Assembly: GCA_028386065.3 (NCBI GenBank)
Contig: JAKUCV010003353.1
Span: 19,562-83,561, forward strand
DNA: 64,000 nucleotides
Direction: 5' to 3'
Source of the DNA: Turnera subulata
Lineage: Eukaryota; Streptophyta; Magnoliopsida; Malpighiales; Passifloraceae
Shown: positions 53,980 to 64,000 of the stretch, piece by piece
Layout: each line of letters opens with the position of its first letter
Numbering within the stretch: the first letter of the stretch is position 1
The notes under the pieces: generated by a model
What the model was told of the DNA's origin: nothing
The model's input: the letters and a program-made list of their open reading frames with translations, nothing else
Databases searched by the model: none
Program-made: the position numbers and the translations under genes

Positions 53980-54582
53980 AAAGGTATCATTGATTCAAGT
54001 GACTCTCTTTGCCCCCTCTGTAATATTGCTGCCGAAACTCGTGATCATTTACTTTTACACTGCCCTTTCTCTTGGAAAATTTGGAGTCGAATATGCAAGT
54101 GGTGGGGGGTTGCATGGTCCTGCCCAGGCAACTTTGATACTTTCCTTCCCTTATGGACTTTCCTCCCAACATCTCCCAATCATTTTGCTGCTTGGTTTAT
54201 CATTGGGGCTGCCACTCTATGGTCTATCTGGCTTGAGCGAAACAATAGAATTTTCAACCAATCCTCCTCCTCATGGGAACGTGTTGCAGACATATCCCTT
54301 GTTCGGTCTACTGCCTGGATTAATGCCCTGTCTCTGTCAATACCCTAAATGCCAATAACATTCTTGCTAGCGCTGAACATATCAGGCACTGGAAAGGCCC
54401 AAGAAGAAAGTTTAGTCTGTTGTTGTAATTTGTCCATTCCCTTTTGATCTTGTTTCTTTATTTCCCTTCCTACTCTATGTTATGTAACTCCCCGTTTTCA
54501 GGTCCTCCCTGATCGGGGCTGGTAAAATTTTTTATCAATAAAACTTCGTTAGCATAAAAAAAAAAATAACTTCATTGGGCAC

Positions 54583-55084
54583 TTTAATTTTGGCAGGAAA
54601 TCGACCATAGCATCTCGTGGGTTACGCAATATCTCTCAAAGGGCTAAAGCTTTGTGCATGGATAGCCAGCAATTACTGTTGATTTCCTTCCTGTTAACCT
54701 TCCCAAAACAAAGGATAGAACCAGCTGCACCTACTGCAATGGTGTAACTCGCTTTCCCGAGCTACTAAGTGTTGCGAGGAACAATGTCTTAGATAGTTTT
54801 AAACCAGAGCTAAATGTAAAATGCGGCTTTACTGTACCTATATCCTCTGGTACAAATACGCCTACGCAGAACTCAGCCGTTCATATATGGACCGACTTCA
54901 AACCCAGAATGCTGCTGCTACCCCACTATGGCGTGGGCTAAATATTATTTATTTTCCAACTGCCACAGACTCTCATACAACTATGAACTACCTATGCTAA
55001 TAGCCTAATATGCTTTATTTGTTGTGGAGGCATTGAACTAGACAATTATAGTGACTTCTGATTAAACATTGGACTGGACTTGAA
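54583..55084. other. Intergenic DNA
   Basis: No gene, repeat or motif is recognised here. Confidence 0.5.
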
Positions 55085-55674
55085 CCATATATATTTGGAC
55101 GTGGAGTACATACATACAGCATTCAAAGGCTTTTTCTTGGAACAAGTTTGAAGAAATGATCCATCTACTCTTCCAGGCCCATCTTCTCCCACTCAAAGCA
55201 TTGAACCACACAACCCAATAGGCAATAGCATGCAAATTGCAAAGCATAGGCATGGCCATGGTGGTTCCTGCACAAATTCTCCTCCCATCCCAAATGCATG
55301 GCGCAAACTTTGAACCTTCTCTCTCTCCTTCGAATCTTTGAGGCTGTAACTTATGGGGCTCTGGCCGAGCTTTTGGAATCCCTATGCGCAGCCAGACATT
55401 GACCTTCAGGTTTGTGGCACTTGGTATATCATATATATCCAGCAAGCATCGTGTGAGAAATGCCACTAACACCAGGAATGGCGGGGCAGGACACAATCTT
55501 AAGACATGTTTGGTTGGATGTAATGGAAATGACACAGTTGAGGTAAGGAAGCTTTGGGAATATCCAATTCATTCGACAAACGTTCATGTCCAACTTGGCT
55601 GGATTATTCAAGAGCATTGTCATTGCCCATTCCAAAGTCACACTCACCTTACCTTTCCCTGCCGCCATCATCAT
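55085..55674 (-). pseudogene. CYP81-like P450 exon-2 pseudogene (gene-2 type)
   Basis: The minus reading starts at the exon-2 splice position with MMMAAGKGKVSVTLEWAMTMLL; the AGTDT box is altered to AGKGK. It continues with IPKLPYLNCVI. The ExxR region is lost in a rearranged stretch (55480-55540). Then come GIPKARPEPHKLQPQRFEG, with PERF changed to PQRF, and a heme-loop relic FAP-IWDGRRICAG with an inserted base. It resembles gene 2 (MMMMAGTDT start, KFAPFGVGRR) more than genes 1 or 3. Several shifts make it nonfunctional. No exon 1 was found upstream. Confidence 0.88.
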
Positions 55675-55689
55675 CTCGGAAACACATTT

Positions 55690-56098
55690 TGTACCCAATT
55701 TTGCAAATTAATTAATGAGAATGTAAATGACATACACTTATAAAAATTATGTAGTTACTTAGTTAGGCGGAAAGGAACACATATATGGCTACTCTCCCTT
55801 GCATTGCGTACGTTCAGGATTTCATTTTGCTATTGTGAGCTTGCATATTGGAATATGTTGTTGAAAATTTTCCAATATGGCTCTTGCTGCTGATATTGGC
55901 CTGCGCATTTTTGCGCAGGTCCTGATGAATGTTCTCAACTTTTGTTGGATGATAAGGCTGGGTTGCCTCAGCCTAGTTTTGTATTATTTCTGTTTAAGTA
56001 GTCTGAGAAGAAATTCCTTTAAACTGCCCCCTTGATTTGACAAGTTTTCTATTTTTAAAAGAATATAAATAATGACCGTGGTTTTAAAAAATACTAAT
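55690..56098. other. Intergenic DNA
   Basis: Nothing recognised. It ends at the TGTAAC terminus of the gypsy LTR. Confidence 0.5.
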
Positions 56099-56261
56099 GT
56101 AACAACCTGGGTAAAATTTTTGTTGATTTTACCGTTTTATTTTAATTTTTACGGTGATTAATAAAATCCTATCGCAGTTAATCGAGAATTCTACCATTTG
56201 ATTTCCATATAGTTTTCCTTACAGAAGTTTGATTATAATTATGATTATTACGATTATTATG

Positions 56262-56345
<84 letters not shown>

Positions 56346-58530
56346 GTTATTATCATTATTATTATTATTTTGCCAAGTATTTATATTCTAATAATTACTA
56401 ATTATATTTTAAAAAAATTATCTTTTATTTCCGCCATAAATAACAAATGTGTTTTTGGAAATTTACTTTGGATTTTCTGAGAGTAAGTGGTATTTTTGAA
56501 ATGAATTTTCAAAAAGACCAAATTACCCTATATCTTATTTGGAGACTAAAAAAATAGAAAGGGCATATAAGTCTTTTGCTTAATAATAATAATAATAAAA
56601 AAATAATAATAATAATAGATTAAAAAAATATATAAAAAATATATAAAAAAATATAAACTTTTTGCTGGTTCAATTCTTTCCAGCTCAATCGTGCATACTC
56701 TCATAATCAAACTCAGTTGAAGTAATGTGGCAGACACCTTTTCTTTCCCAGCTTTCATCACATGTTCCTTTCTTTTCTGGTTATTAAACCATGAACCCAT
56801 GCACCACCACTGTACCATCATTTCCTCTTCATCTTTCTCACCCTCACTGCCGACCACACCACCGAACCTAACCGTCACCACACATGCACCAGCCAACGCG
56901 TCCGCCGCCACCAGTCGCCGCCCTCTGCCGCCTACTCATACCGTCGCCCTGCACCTGCAGCCAGCACCACCCTCGTCCTCCTCACGTTGCACCACTGCCG
57001 AGCCTCTCCTTCCTCACGCTCGTCGCCCCCTTCGCGGTACAGCACCGCCGTTCGTCTTCCCCTGTCACATCATGCCACAACCATCCAACAGCCCGCCGAC
57101 CACTGCTGCAAGTCACCACCGGGCCGTCGCCGCTAGTGGAGATAACCCGATGAAGCCAACAGCCCGGCTGCCGACGACCGCAGCCACCAGCACCAACACC
57201 TCGACACCTCGCCGCCTTCGTCTCCTCCTTACCGCGCCGCCACGTTCAGCCCTTCCACCAGACAACGACGCCGAGCCAAGACGAGCAGTGAACCGGCCTC
57301 CTCGTCGCCTTGCTGCTTATTGCTCGTGCCGCCGTCTCGAAAGCACGTAGCAGCGCCGCCGTTCAACTCCCTCGCGTCGCACCGCCATCTACTTCTTCAT
57401 GTCCTGCCGCTCGCCTCGTTTTCGCCCCGTCGTGCCGCTGTCCAGGTTGTCTTCAACCTTCACAGTTGCTGCCGAGTTAGATTTCAGCGAGTTAAGGGTG
57501 AGTTAACTCACATGTGATGGGCTTACAATTAATATTGCAATGGGTTTATGGTCTTGGTTTGGTCCATGGGCTGAAACGTTTGGACCCAACCTTGAACCTG
57601 GAAACTATTATGGCTATTAGTTTGGATTATATAACTAACCGAGGTTTTGGTAAGTTTAATGGTTGATTGAATAAATGAACAGGATAAGTTATATTGTGCT
57701 AAAGTGATAATGATTTCTTTAATTTAGAACCATGACTAGGATTTGATTTATGCTCCCAGAATAATATAAACACCAATTAATCAATACCGTTAATAATATA
57801 ATTAATAATTCTATTTGTGGATTAATAATCTGATGAATAAATCAATTGATATGACTAATAACTTTGCTAACGGTTTATGGGATTAATGACTTGATTATTT
57901 TAAGTTGGAGAATAATTAAATGGTCAAGGTCATATTCAGACAATAATAATTTGATAGTTTTGAAAAAGAAATAATAATAATAAAATAAAATAGAGGAAGG
58001 AATATACGTTATAATAAGTAATGATTTCCATGAAATAATTAGGAAAAGGGTATTATCAAAGTATAATACCGGAATAATATCCACATATATATATACACGA
58101 TATGTAATAATTTGTGGAGAAAGGATATATATATATAATTTTAGAAATAATATTTATACGAGAATATTGACCGGGTATGATTGACGGAATAATAATCACA
58201 TGCATATCATATTTATTGTGCATTTGTGTGACCATATATTTGTTATTAATTATATATAGGGTTTGATAACGTGAATGAGCACGTGGAACCGGAACCAGAG
58301 GAGTATCCAGAGGAATTTATCGGCTAAGATGAGGTTAAGTAAATATTTATATACTCCCCGTGGTATCAAATTGTTGTTTGTTTGCTATATGTGATATTTG
58401 TCGGTATGAAACTTTGTGGCTGTGTATGGTTGTTGTGTGATGAATTAAGTTGATAATTGTTGTTGTTGATATTATTGATGATGCTGGAATTGTGGATATA
58501 AGTAAGACTATTGCTGTTGTTGACTGTAGA
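56099..58530 (+). repeat. Gypsy LTR 1 (interrupted, left part)
   Basis: It starts tgtaacaacctggg at 56099 and shares with LTR 2 a GC-rich block, a GTGAG-type donor-like site (57498), a tataccggaataatatcc word (58066-58082) and a tttatcggctaag block (58316-58328). It breaks off at 58530 where LTR 2 begins, so its right part is beyond the window or lost. An (ATT)n array sits near its start. Confidence 0.7.
56242..56370. repeat. (ATT)n microsatellite
   Basis: About 43 ATT units with rare interruptions (gat, gtt, cat), inside LTR 1. Shorter (AAT)n runs lie at 56582-56620. Confidence 0.98.
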
Positions 58531-61208
58531 TGTAACAGCCCCGGTAAAAATTTCATTTTTACCGGGACTGTTTAAGTTAATTTACAGTAATTTACCATTG
58601 ATTTTTAATCTTGGGTAATTAAATTGTGGTAAATCGAGCTTTGGATTCTAAAACCGAGCCTTGTCCCACGATCGGGATTTTTCTGCGGATTTTACGGACC
58701 AAAGTTGGGATTTTTCCGGGTCCAGGAATCTTCGGAAAAGTCGGGTTAATCCTCGAGTTATCGGACCAGAAATAAGGATAAGTGGGTTAATTAGATATTT
58801 TCTGGTCCAGGTGGGTCACACCTCACATGCAGCATAGTAACTACATAATTGAAGTTCAATTATTCAGCCGCCAATTCCTATTCAACCTGTGAACTACCTA
58901 TTATACTTGTGATAAACCAGTGATCCTTGTTACCTACTTAAACTCAACTCCCCTGCATATCTTCACACCATCATCACCATCTCTTCTCTTCCTCCCCTGC
59001 AAGATCGTTTCCTGCAATTCATTTGAAAAAAAAAAAAAGAAACACAACAAGAAACACAACACACATTACTGCCACGTCATCACCATCTTCTTCCTCCTCT
59101 TTTCTTTTTCGTTTTCTTCCTCCCCGAGACAGCACCACCGACCACCACCGGAGCCACCACCACCAGCACTCGCCCCCACCCTTTCCTCTTTCTCCTCCTG
59201 CCTTCGCTGCACCGTCGCCATCCTGAGGAGCCGACGGCGTCGCCAGTGGAGACGAACCCGACGAGGTGCCGTTCTGGGTCGCGTTCTCCTCGCCGTCGCT
59301 CGCCCCGTACGCCTCGCCTGTTCGTCGCGCCGTCGCCCCCATTACCGAGGTGAGCCCGTGCGCCTAGATGGATCCGACCGGTGACCCGGTTGTGTTGGGT
59401 ATGACCCGCCCGTGGCTGGGTTAGGACCCGGGTCACGCCTGTTGACCTGGGGTTGACCCGGTTGTGGGTTGGGCTTGGGCACAATTTGGGTGTGGACTAG
59501 GGTATAGGCTGGTTGTGGGCTGGGTTTGGAGTTTGGGTTAAGCTAGGGGATTAATGGTTTGACTTAGGATTGGGCTTAGTTTTGGCCCAGGCCGAAATTA
59601 AAAAAAAAAAGAAAGAATAATAATTCTGGAAAAATTAATTTTGGGAAGGAAAATATAATTGTGGAATTAATGGAAAAATATAAATTTTGGAAAAATATAT
59701 GGCATACGGAAAATAATTTTGGGAGTATATATATGGTGAAAAATAATTTGTAGAAATAGTATTTTGGAAAGTACATACTTAAGAAATAATTACGGAAAGG
59801 GTATTTTCAAAGTATTATACCGGAATAATATCCGGGTATAGGAGTAAGTGTAGAATGGTATTTTGGCACTTGAAGTAAATGGTAAATGACGATGATAATG
59901 GAAAAATTAACCCGGGGGAATAACCGAGCCGAGTTAGTGTCTATTTTCCGGTATACAGTATTAGCATGGCATTTGCATACCATCTTATGAGTGCATATTA
60001 TTTGATTGATATAGGAGTTGATAACGAGCAATTTGCTGAGGAACCGGACTTGGAATTTGCTGGACAATTCCATAATTGATTATCGGCTAAGGTGAGGATG
60101 GATAACCCTTGTTATGTTGCCTGTAATACTTTGTGTGCTTTGTTGTTCGATTGAACTGTTGAACTGTTGATTGTTGGCTGATTGACTTTTGTGGATATTA
60201 TTGTTGCCGTTGGGCTGTGATATTGATTCTGTGGATAATATGCTGAGATTGATGTTGAACTGTTGACTGTGGAAAATTCAGAAAAGGAAATTGGAACTTA
60301 AACTGGAATTGTTATGAGATGATGATATAATTGTCATGTGGAAAGTAGAGGTACGACCCGATGGTTTGAAAATTAATTTTGGGATGCTATGGTCGGTTAC
60401 TTGGTTTGTTTGGCTTTTTCCTGTGGTTAGGGTATACCAAATACCCAGTGGTTCGGATATACCGAATATCCGTTTGGCTTATTGCCTGTGGTTAGGGTAT
60501 ACCAAATACCCAGTGGCTCGGATGTGCCGAATATCCGGTTGGCATGTTGCCTGAGGTTGGGGTATACCGAATACCCAGTGGTTTGGATATACCAAATATC
60601 TGGGTTTTGAGATGTGGATTGGTTCTTGACCTAGCATCCGGAATTAATTGATAACCAGGTACGACCCTAGCTTGTCCAGTGACGAGGGCCCGGAAGATAA
60701 AATTGGTAATAAAAATAAATATTCTTTTGGCCTTGGCACAGTTGTTGAGATATGTTATTGCTTGTCTGTGATTGCTTTTGAGTATTACGGTTGCTTGCAT
60801 ATCACTGTTTATCCTTCGTCGGTGAGCACTTCGGACTTACCCCTCGCCTGCGGGGTTTCATCCCGTAGGTTAAGTTGCTACGTAGTTCAGGTACGATGTT
60901 CGATGGCTGCTGCTTTCTTCTCCACCTGACTCCGGATCCATACCTCCGCTGCATGTGCATAAGTCTTCTGCTGTTGTGTGATATATGATGCTGTGTTGCT
61001 GAATTCCTGTGATATATATTACTGATACTATCTGCTGTTGCTGTTGAGCACTGTGACTGGATTGAATAATGGTCCCCGAGTATGGGTGACGGTTGTATTA
61101 AATAGTTGCTGTTGTGTAATATTTGCGCGTTGTACTGTCTGTTCTATCAAAATGAATAGTTCCGGCACATGTTTACTGTGTACGGTAAATACGGGTCGGG
61201 GCGCTTCA
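58531..61208 (+). repeat. Gypsy LTR 2, 5' LTR of the Tekay/Del-like element
   Basis: It starts TGTAACAGCCCCGG and ends CGGGGCGCTTCA, a terminal style common in Tekay/Del LTRs, and is followed by the primer site. Its 2678 bp include a GC-rich block (59100-59400), a 3 x 65-bp tandem repeat (60420-60610), and exon-like blocks described under findings. It lies directly against the broken end of LTR 1, so it inserted into it. Confidence 0.8.
60420..60610. repeat. Three-unit 65-bp tandem repeat in LTR 2
   Basis: Units start cctgtggttagggtatacc at 60420 and 60485, and cctgaggttggggtatacc at 60550. Each unit has two half-units, gtatacc-aatacccagtgg and ggat-t-cc-aatatc. Confidence 0.95.
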
Positions 61209-61211
61209 GTT

Positions 61212-61223
61212 TGGTATCGGAGC
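61212..61223 (+). promoter_or_regulatory. Primer-binding site of the Tekay/Del-like element
   Basis: tggtatcggagc, one mismatch from the tRNA-iMet type TGGTATCAGAGC, lies 3 nt after the LTR end. Confidence 0.8.
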
Positions 61224-61469
61224 GGGCAGTAGGTCCTTGGGTGTTGCTGTGATTATTTGTGCACAGTCTGTCATGAGTTAGTATAATATGCATGCATATA
61301 CATTCTCATATAGGGTAAGACGAATGGATCTGGTTGGAGGGAATCAGCATGCTGGAGGTCACCTAGACGTTGATGTCATAGCAGGTACCTTACAGTTTTT
61401 GGTGGTACTGCTTATACATTCATTATTGCGCAAAGTTTTACAATACTACACAACTGTACGGGAGAGAGT

Positions 61470-64000
61470 TTGGCTTGTCCAATGAGAGTTAGGTTACCTG
61501 CGGGTATAGTAGTCAGGTTAACTCATGTGTGCAGAGACGTTTCGCTTTCATATGATAGCGAGATTTTTCTTGCACGGTTGATCGTGATGAACATGGGAGG
61601 TTTTGATATCATATTGGGGATGGATTGGTTGTCCAAGTACAGTGCTATGGTGAACTGTCGGACCAAGGAAGTGCTGTTGACTTCCGAGGGCGGACATAAG
61701 ATTTTGTTGACAGGTATTGGGAGAGCTGCTACCACATGTAGTATCTCTACTAATCAGGATATTGGGATAAAGCCATTGGGTCCAGATGCTTTGTTGACCC
61801 ATGCCAAGGGTGAAGAAGTTCAGACTCCGGTTTTGGGGGACATCATGGTTGTGAGGGAGTTTCCAGATGTGCTTTCGGAGGATTTGCCAGGATTGCCACC
61901 TGTCAGGGAAGTTGAGTACACCATCGATTTGATGCCTGGAGTGACACCTATCTCGATGGCACCATATCGGATGGCACCAACAGAACTTTAGGAGTTGAAG
62001 AAACAGTTGGATGAGCTGTTAGAGAAAGGTTTCATCAGACCTAGTACTTCACCTTGGGGATCACCAGTCCTCTTCGTGAAGAAGAATGATGGTAGTTTGC
62101 GCATGTGTGTGGACTACCGACAGCTGAACAAGGTGACAGTGAAGAATAAGTATCCACTTCCTAAGATTGATGATCTTTTCGATTAGTTACAGGGAGCTAC
62201 TATATTTTCTAAGATTGATCTTCGATCTGGCTACCATCAGGTCAAGATTTCAGAGAAGGACATACCGAAGACAGCCTTCCGCACTCGGTATGGTCACTTT
62301 GAGTTCACAGTGGTTCCTTTTGGCTTGACCAATGCACCAACAGTTTTCATTTGTTTGATGCACTTGGTCTTGAACGAGTTCTTGGATAAGTCTGTGGTAG
62401 TCTTCATCGATGACATCTTGATCTACTCCAAGAACCGGGAAGAACATGAAGAGCACCTGAGGGTAGTGCTTCAGGGGTTGCGAGAGAAGGAGTTGTATGC
62501 TAAGTTCAGCAAGTGCGAGTTCTGGCTTGAAGAAGTTGCATTCCTTGGACATGTTGTATCCGGGGATGGGATTAAGGTTGATCCTGCCAAAGTAAAAGCT
62601 GTTCTAGAGTGGGAGCCGCCCAAGACAGTACCAGAAGTCAGAAGTTTCCTTGGCCTTGCAGGATATTACCGGAGATTCATCGAGGGTTTTTCTTTGATAG
62701 CTAGTCCTATGACCAAGCTGTTAAAGAAAGATCAAGCATTTGTTTGGAGTGATGCCTGCCAAAAGAGTTTTGATGAACTGAAGGAGAAGTTGACATCAGC
62801 GCCAGTTTTGACAGTGCCTAAGCCAGGAGTGGAGTATGTGTTGTTTTGTGATGCTTCAGGTCTTGGTTTGGTAGCAGTTCTGATGCAAGAAGGCCGAGTG
62901 ATTGCCTATGCTTCGAGGCAGTTGAGACCGCATGAGAAGAACTACCCGACACATGATCTGGAGATGGCCGCAGTGATCCTTGCTTTAAAGATCTGGCGAC
63001 ATTATCTGTTTGGAGAGAGATGCTGGATCTTCACAGATCATAAGAGCCTCAAGTACATCATGACTCAGAAGGAGCTTAACCTGCGACAAAGACGTTGGGT
63101 TGAGTTGCTGAATGATTATGATTGTACTATCGAGTATCACCCTGGAAAAGCTAATGTTGTAGCAGATGCTTTGAGTCAGAGACAGCCAGAAGATGCTTCC
63201 ACGACCTACTCGATGTCCTCACTCATCGAGTTAAGGAAGATGGGAGTAGACTTGTCAGTTGAGGAGACAGGAGCTTTGTTGACACATATTGAAGTCAAGT
63301 CTAACCTGAGAGGTTGGATTGTGGAGTTACAAGATGGAGATCCCGACCTGATCAAGCTGAAGGAAGCAATCCGTAGTGGGAAGGAAGATAAGTTCCACAT
63401 AGCCGAGGATAGTGCACTGATGCTAGGAAAGCGTCTATGTGTACGCAGTGTTGGTGACCTACGCAGTCAGATTCTAGAAGAAGGACATATGACACCGTAC
63501 GCTATGCATCCCGGGAGCACCAAGATGTATCAGGATTTGAGGAGTCATTTCTGGTGGCCACGTATGAAGAGGGATGTAGCTGAGTATGTTGCTAAGTGCA
63601 TCACTTGCCAGCAAGTGAAAGCTGAGCATCAGGCTCCAGCAGGGAAAATGAGATCTTTGTCAGTACCAGAGTGGAAGTGGGAGATGATTACCATGGATTT
63701 TGTGGTTGGATTACCGTTGACCCGGAGACAGCATGATGCCATCTGGGTTATCGTTGATCGACTTACAAAATCGGCCCATTTTCTTCCCATTCGACAGACA
63801 GACACCTTGGATAAGTTGGCGAAGCAGTACGTTGCAGAGATTGTGAGGCTACATGGAATTCCTAAGTCCATAGTCTCAGACAGGGATCCGAGATTCACAT
63901 CGCGGTTTTGGAAGAGTCTGTAAACAGCTTTGGGGACGAAGCTGAGTTTCAGTACTGCTTTTCATCCTCAGACAGACGGACAGTCAGAGAGGACAATTCA
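61470..64000 (+). pseudogene. Gypsy pol: protease end, RT, RNase H, integrase, with three nonsense codons
   Basis: In one frame shared by the segments: protease end GGFDIILGMDWLSKY (about 61600), RT entry LPPVREVEYTIDLMPG, then a stop at 61989-61991. RT resumes with [16 protein letters not shown] and [11 protein letters not shown], then a stop at 62184-62186 (DLFD*LQGA). Next are GYHQVKI, FGLTNAP and the intact catalytic FIDDILIYS (near 62404). RNase H has [15 protein letters not shown] and [10 protein letters not shown]. The integrase zinc region has HPGSTKMY and CITCQQ; its catalytic core has ITMDFV and [10 protein letters not shown] stop at 63920-63922 precedes the conserved GQSER at the window edge. 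Two of the three stops fit C-to-T changes in Gln codons. Confidence 0.9.

Larger units (their letters stand above)
52362..54566 (+). mobile_element. 5'-truncated LINE with assembly gap and embedded copia LTR
   Basis: The target duplication taacttcatgggcac (52347-52361) is matched by taacttcattgggcac (54567-54582). The poly(A) is at 54556-54566. The ORF2 remnant shows LKSWKCRYPSIGGRITLIK (about 52395-52450), then, after a deletion, zf-RVT: PPKIESWIWLVLHNGIATK and CPLCNIAAETRDHLLLHC. Positions 52836-53027 are repeated at 53981-54172 with two or three differences. The second copy runs on to the stop near 54348. Confidence 0.85.
61209..64000 (+). mobile_element. Tekay/Del-like chromovirus gypsy interior, gag deleted
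   Basis: After the primer site only a short gag-start-like piece (61324-61480) is seen. The sequence then enters the end of the protease, RT, RNase H and integrase. The element continues past the window, so its 3' LTR and any chromodomain are not seen. The missing gag and protease N part (several hundred codons) make it defective. Confidence 0.85.

Noticed and set aside
56229..56480. Isoleucine-rich open frame
   Set aside because: It is a translation of the (ATT)n microsatellite.
56727..57517. Proline/threonine-rich frames in the GC-rich block of LTR 1 as a host protein
   Set aside because: No family match; the block lies inside an LTR and has a counterpart in LTR 2 with a different reading.

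Overview
The window is nuclear DNA of a flowering plant, most likely a eudicot and perhaps woody. The evidence is three intact two-exon cytochrome P450 genes of the CYP81 type (CYP71 clan), a large load of plant-type retroelements (copia, chromovirus gypsy, Tat/Ogre-like gypsy, L1-type LINEs with an RRM ORF1), Mutator-like elements with 9-10 bp target duplications, and AT-rich low-complexity intergenic DNA. It looks like a P450 tandem-duplication cluster taken apart by nested transposons. No tRNA, rRNA, CRISPR or bacterial-type feature was seen.

Layout. 1-3250: a gypsy deletion derivative with gag and protease remnants between two LTRs. 3331-3470: a scrap of a P450 3' end. 4025-9018: a decayed minus-strand copia element carrying a LINE fragment, a tiny retroposition stub and a 2.9-kb LINE (5901-8815). 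9183-11511: P450 gene 1. 12240-18010: an old minus-strand LINE with RRM-type ORF1, endonuclease and RT. 20706-22648: P450 gene 2. 23276-23360: a tRNA-head SINE candidate. About 23500-30601: a minus-strand Tat/Ogre-like gypsy element with a tRNA-Arg-type primer site, gag, no pol, an antisense extra ORF and a 3' minisatellite. 30773-32868: a Mutator-like element with about 640-bp TIRs around a GC-richer core (Pack-MULE candidate). 36553-37769: a second Mutator-like element. 39213-43690: a LINE RNase H region split by another LINE (with a 91-bp target duplication) and by a MITE. 43779-49244: a P450 pseudogene interrupted by a 4.66-kb copia. 49660-51313: P450 gene 3. 52362-54566: a LINE holding an assembly gap and a copia LTR. 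55085-55674: a P450 exon-2 pseudogene. 56099-64000: two nested LTRs of one gypsy family followed by a damaged Tekay/Del-like pol.

How the parts relate. All P450 genes and relics lie on the minus strand. Gene 1, the copia-split pseudogene, and the flanks of gene 3 share upstream DNA. Comparing them shows a precise junction near position 12000, where the gene-1 locus joins two segments that flank gene 3 on the right side. This indicates that a gene-3-like copy was lost from, or gained between, the two loci. The three intact enzymes are expected to be ER-anchored monooxygenases of specialised metabolism; their substrates cannot be read from the sequence. Everything else is transposon-derived or unassigned. 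Boundaries marked approximate come from reading alignments by eye.
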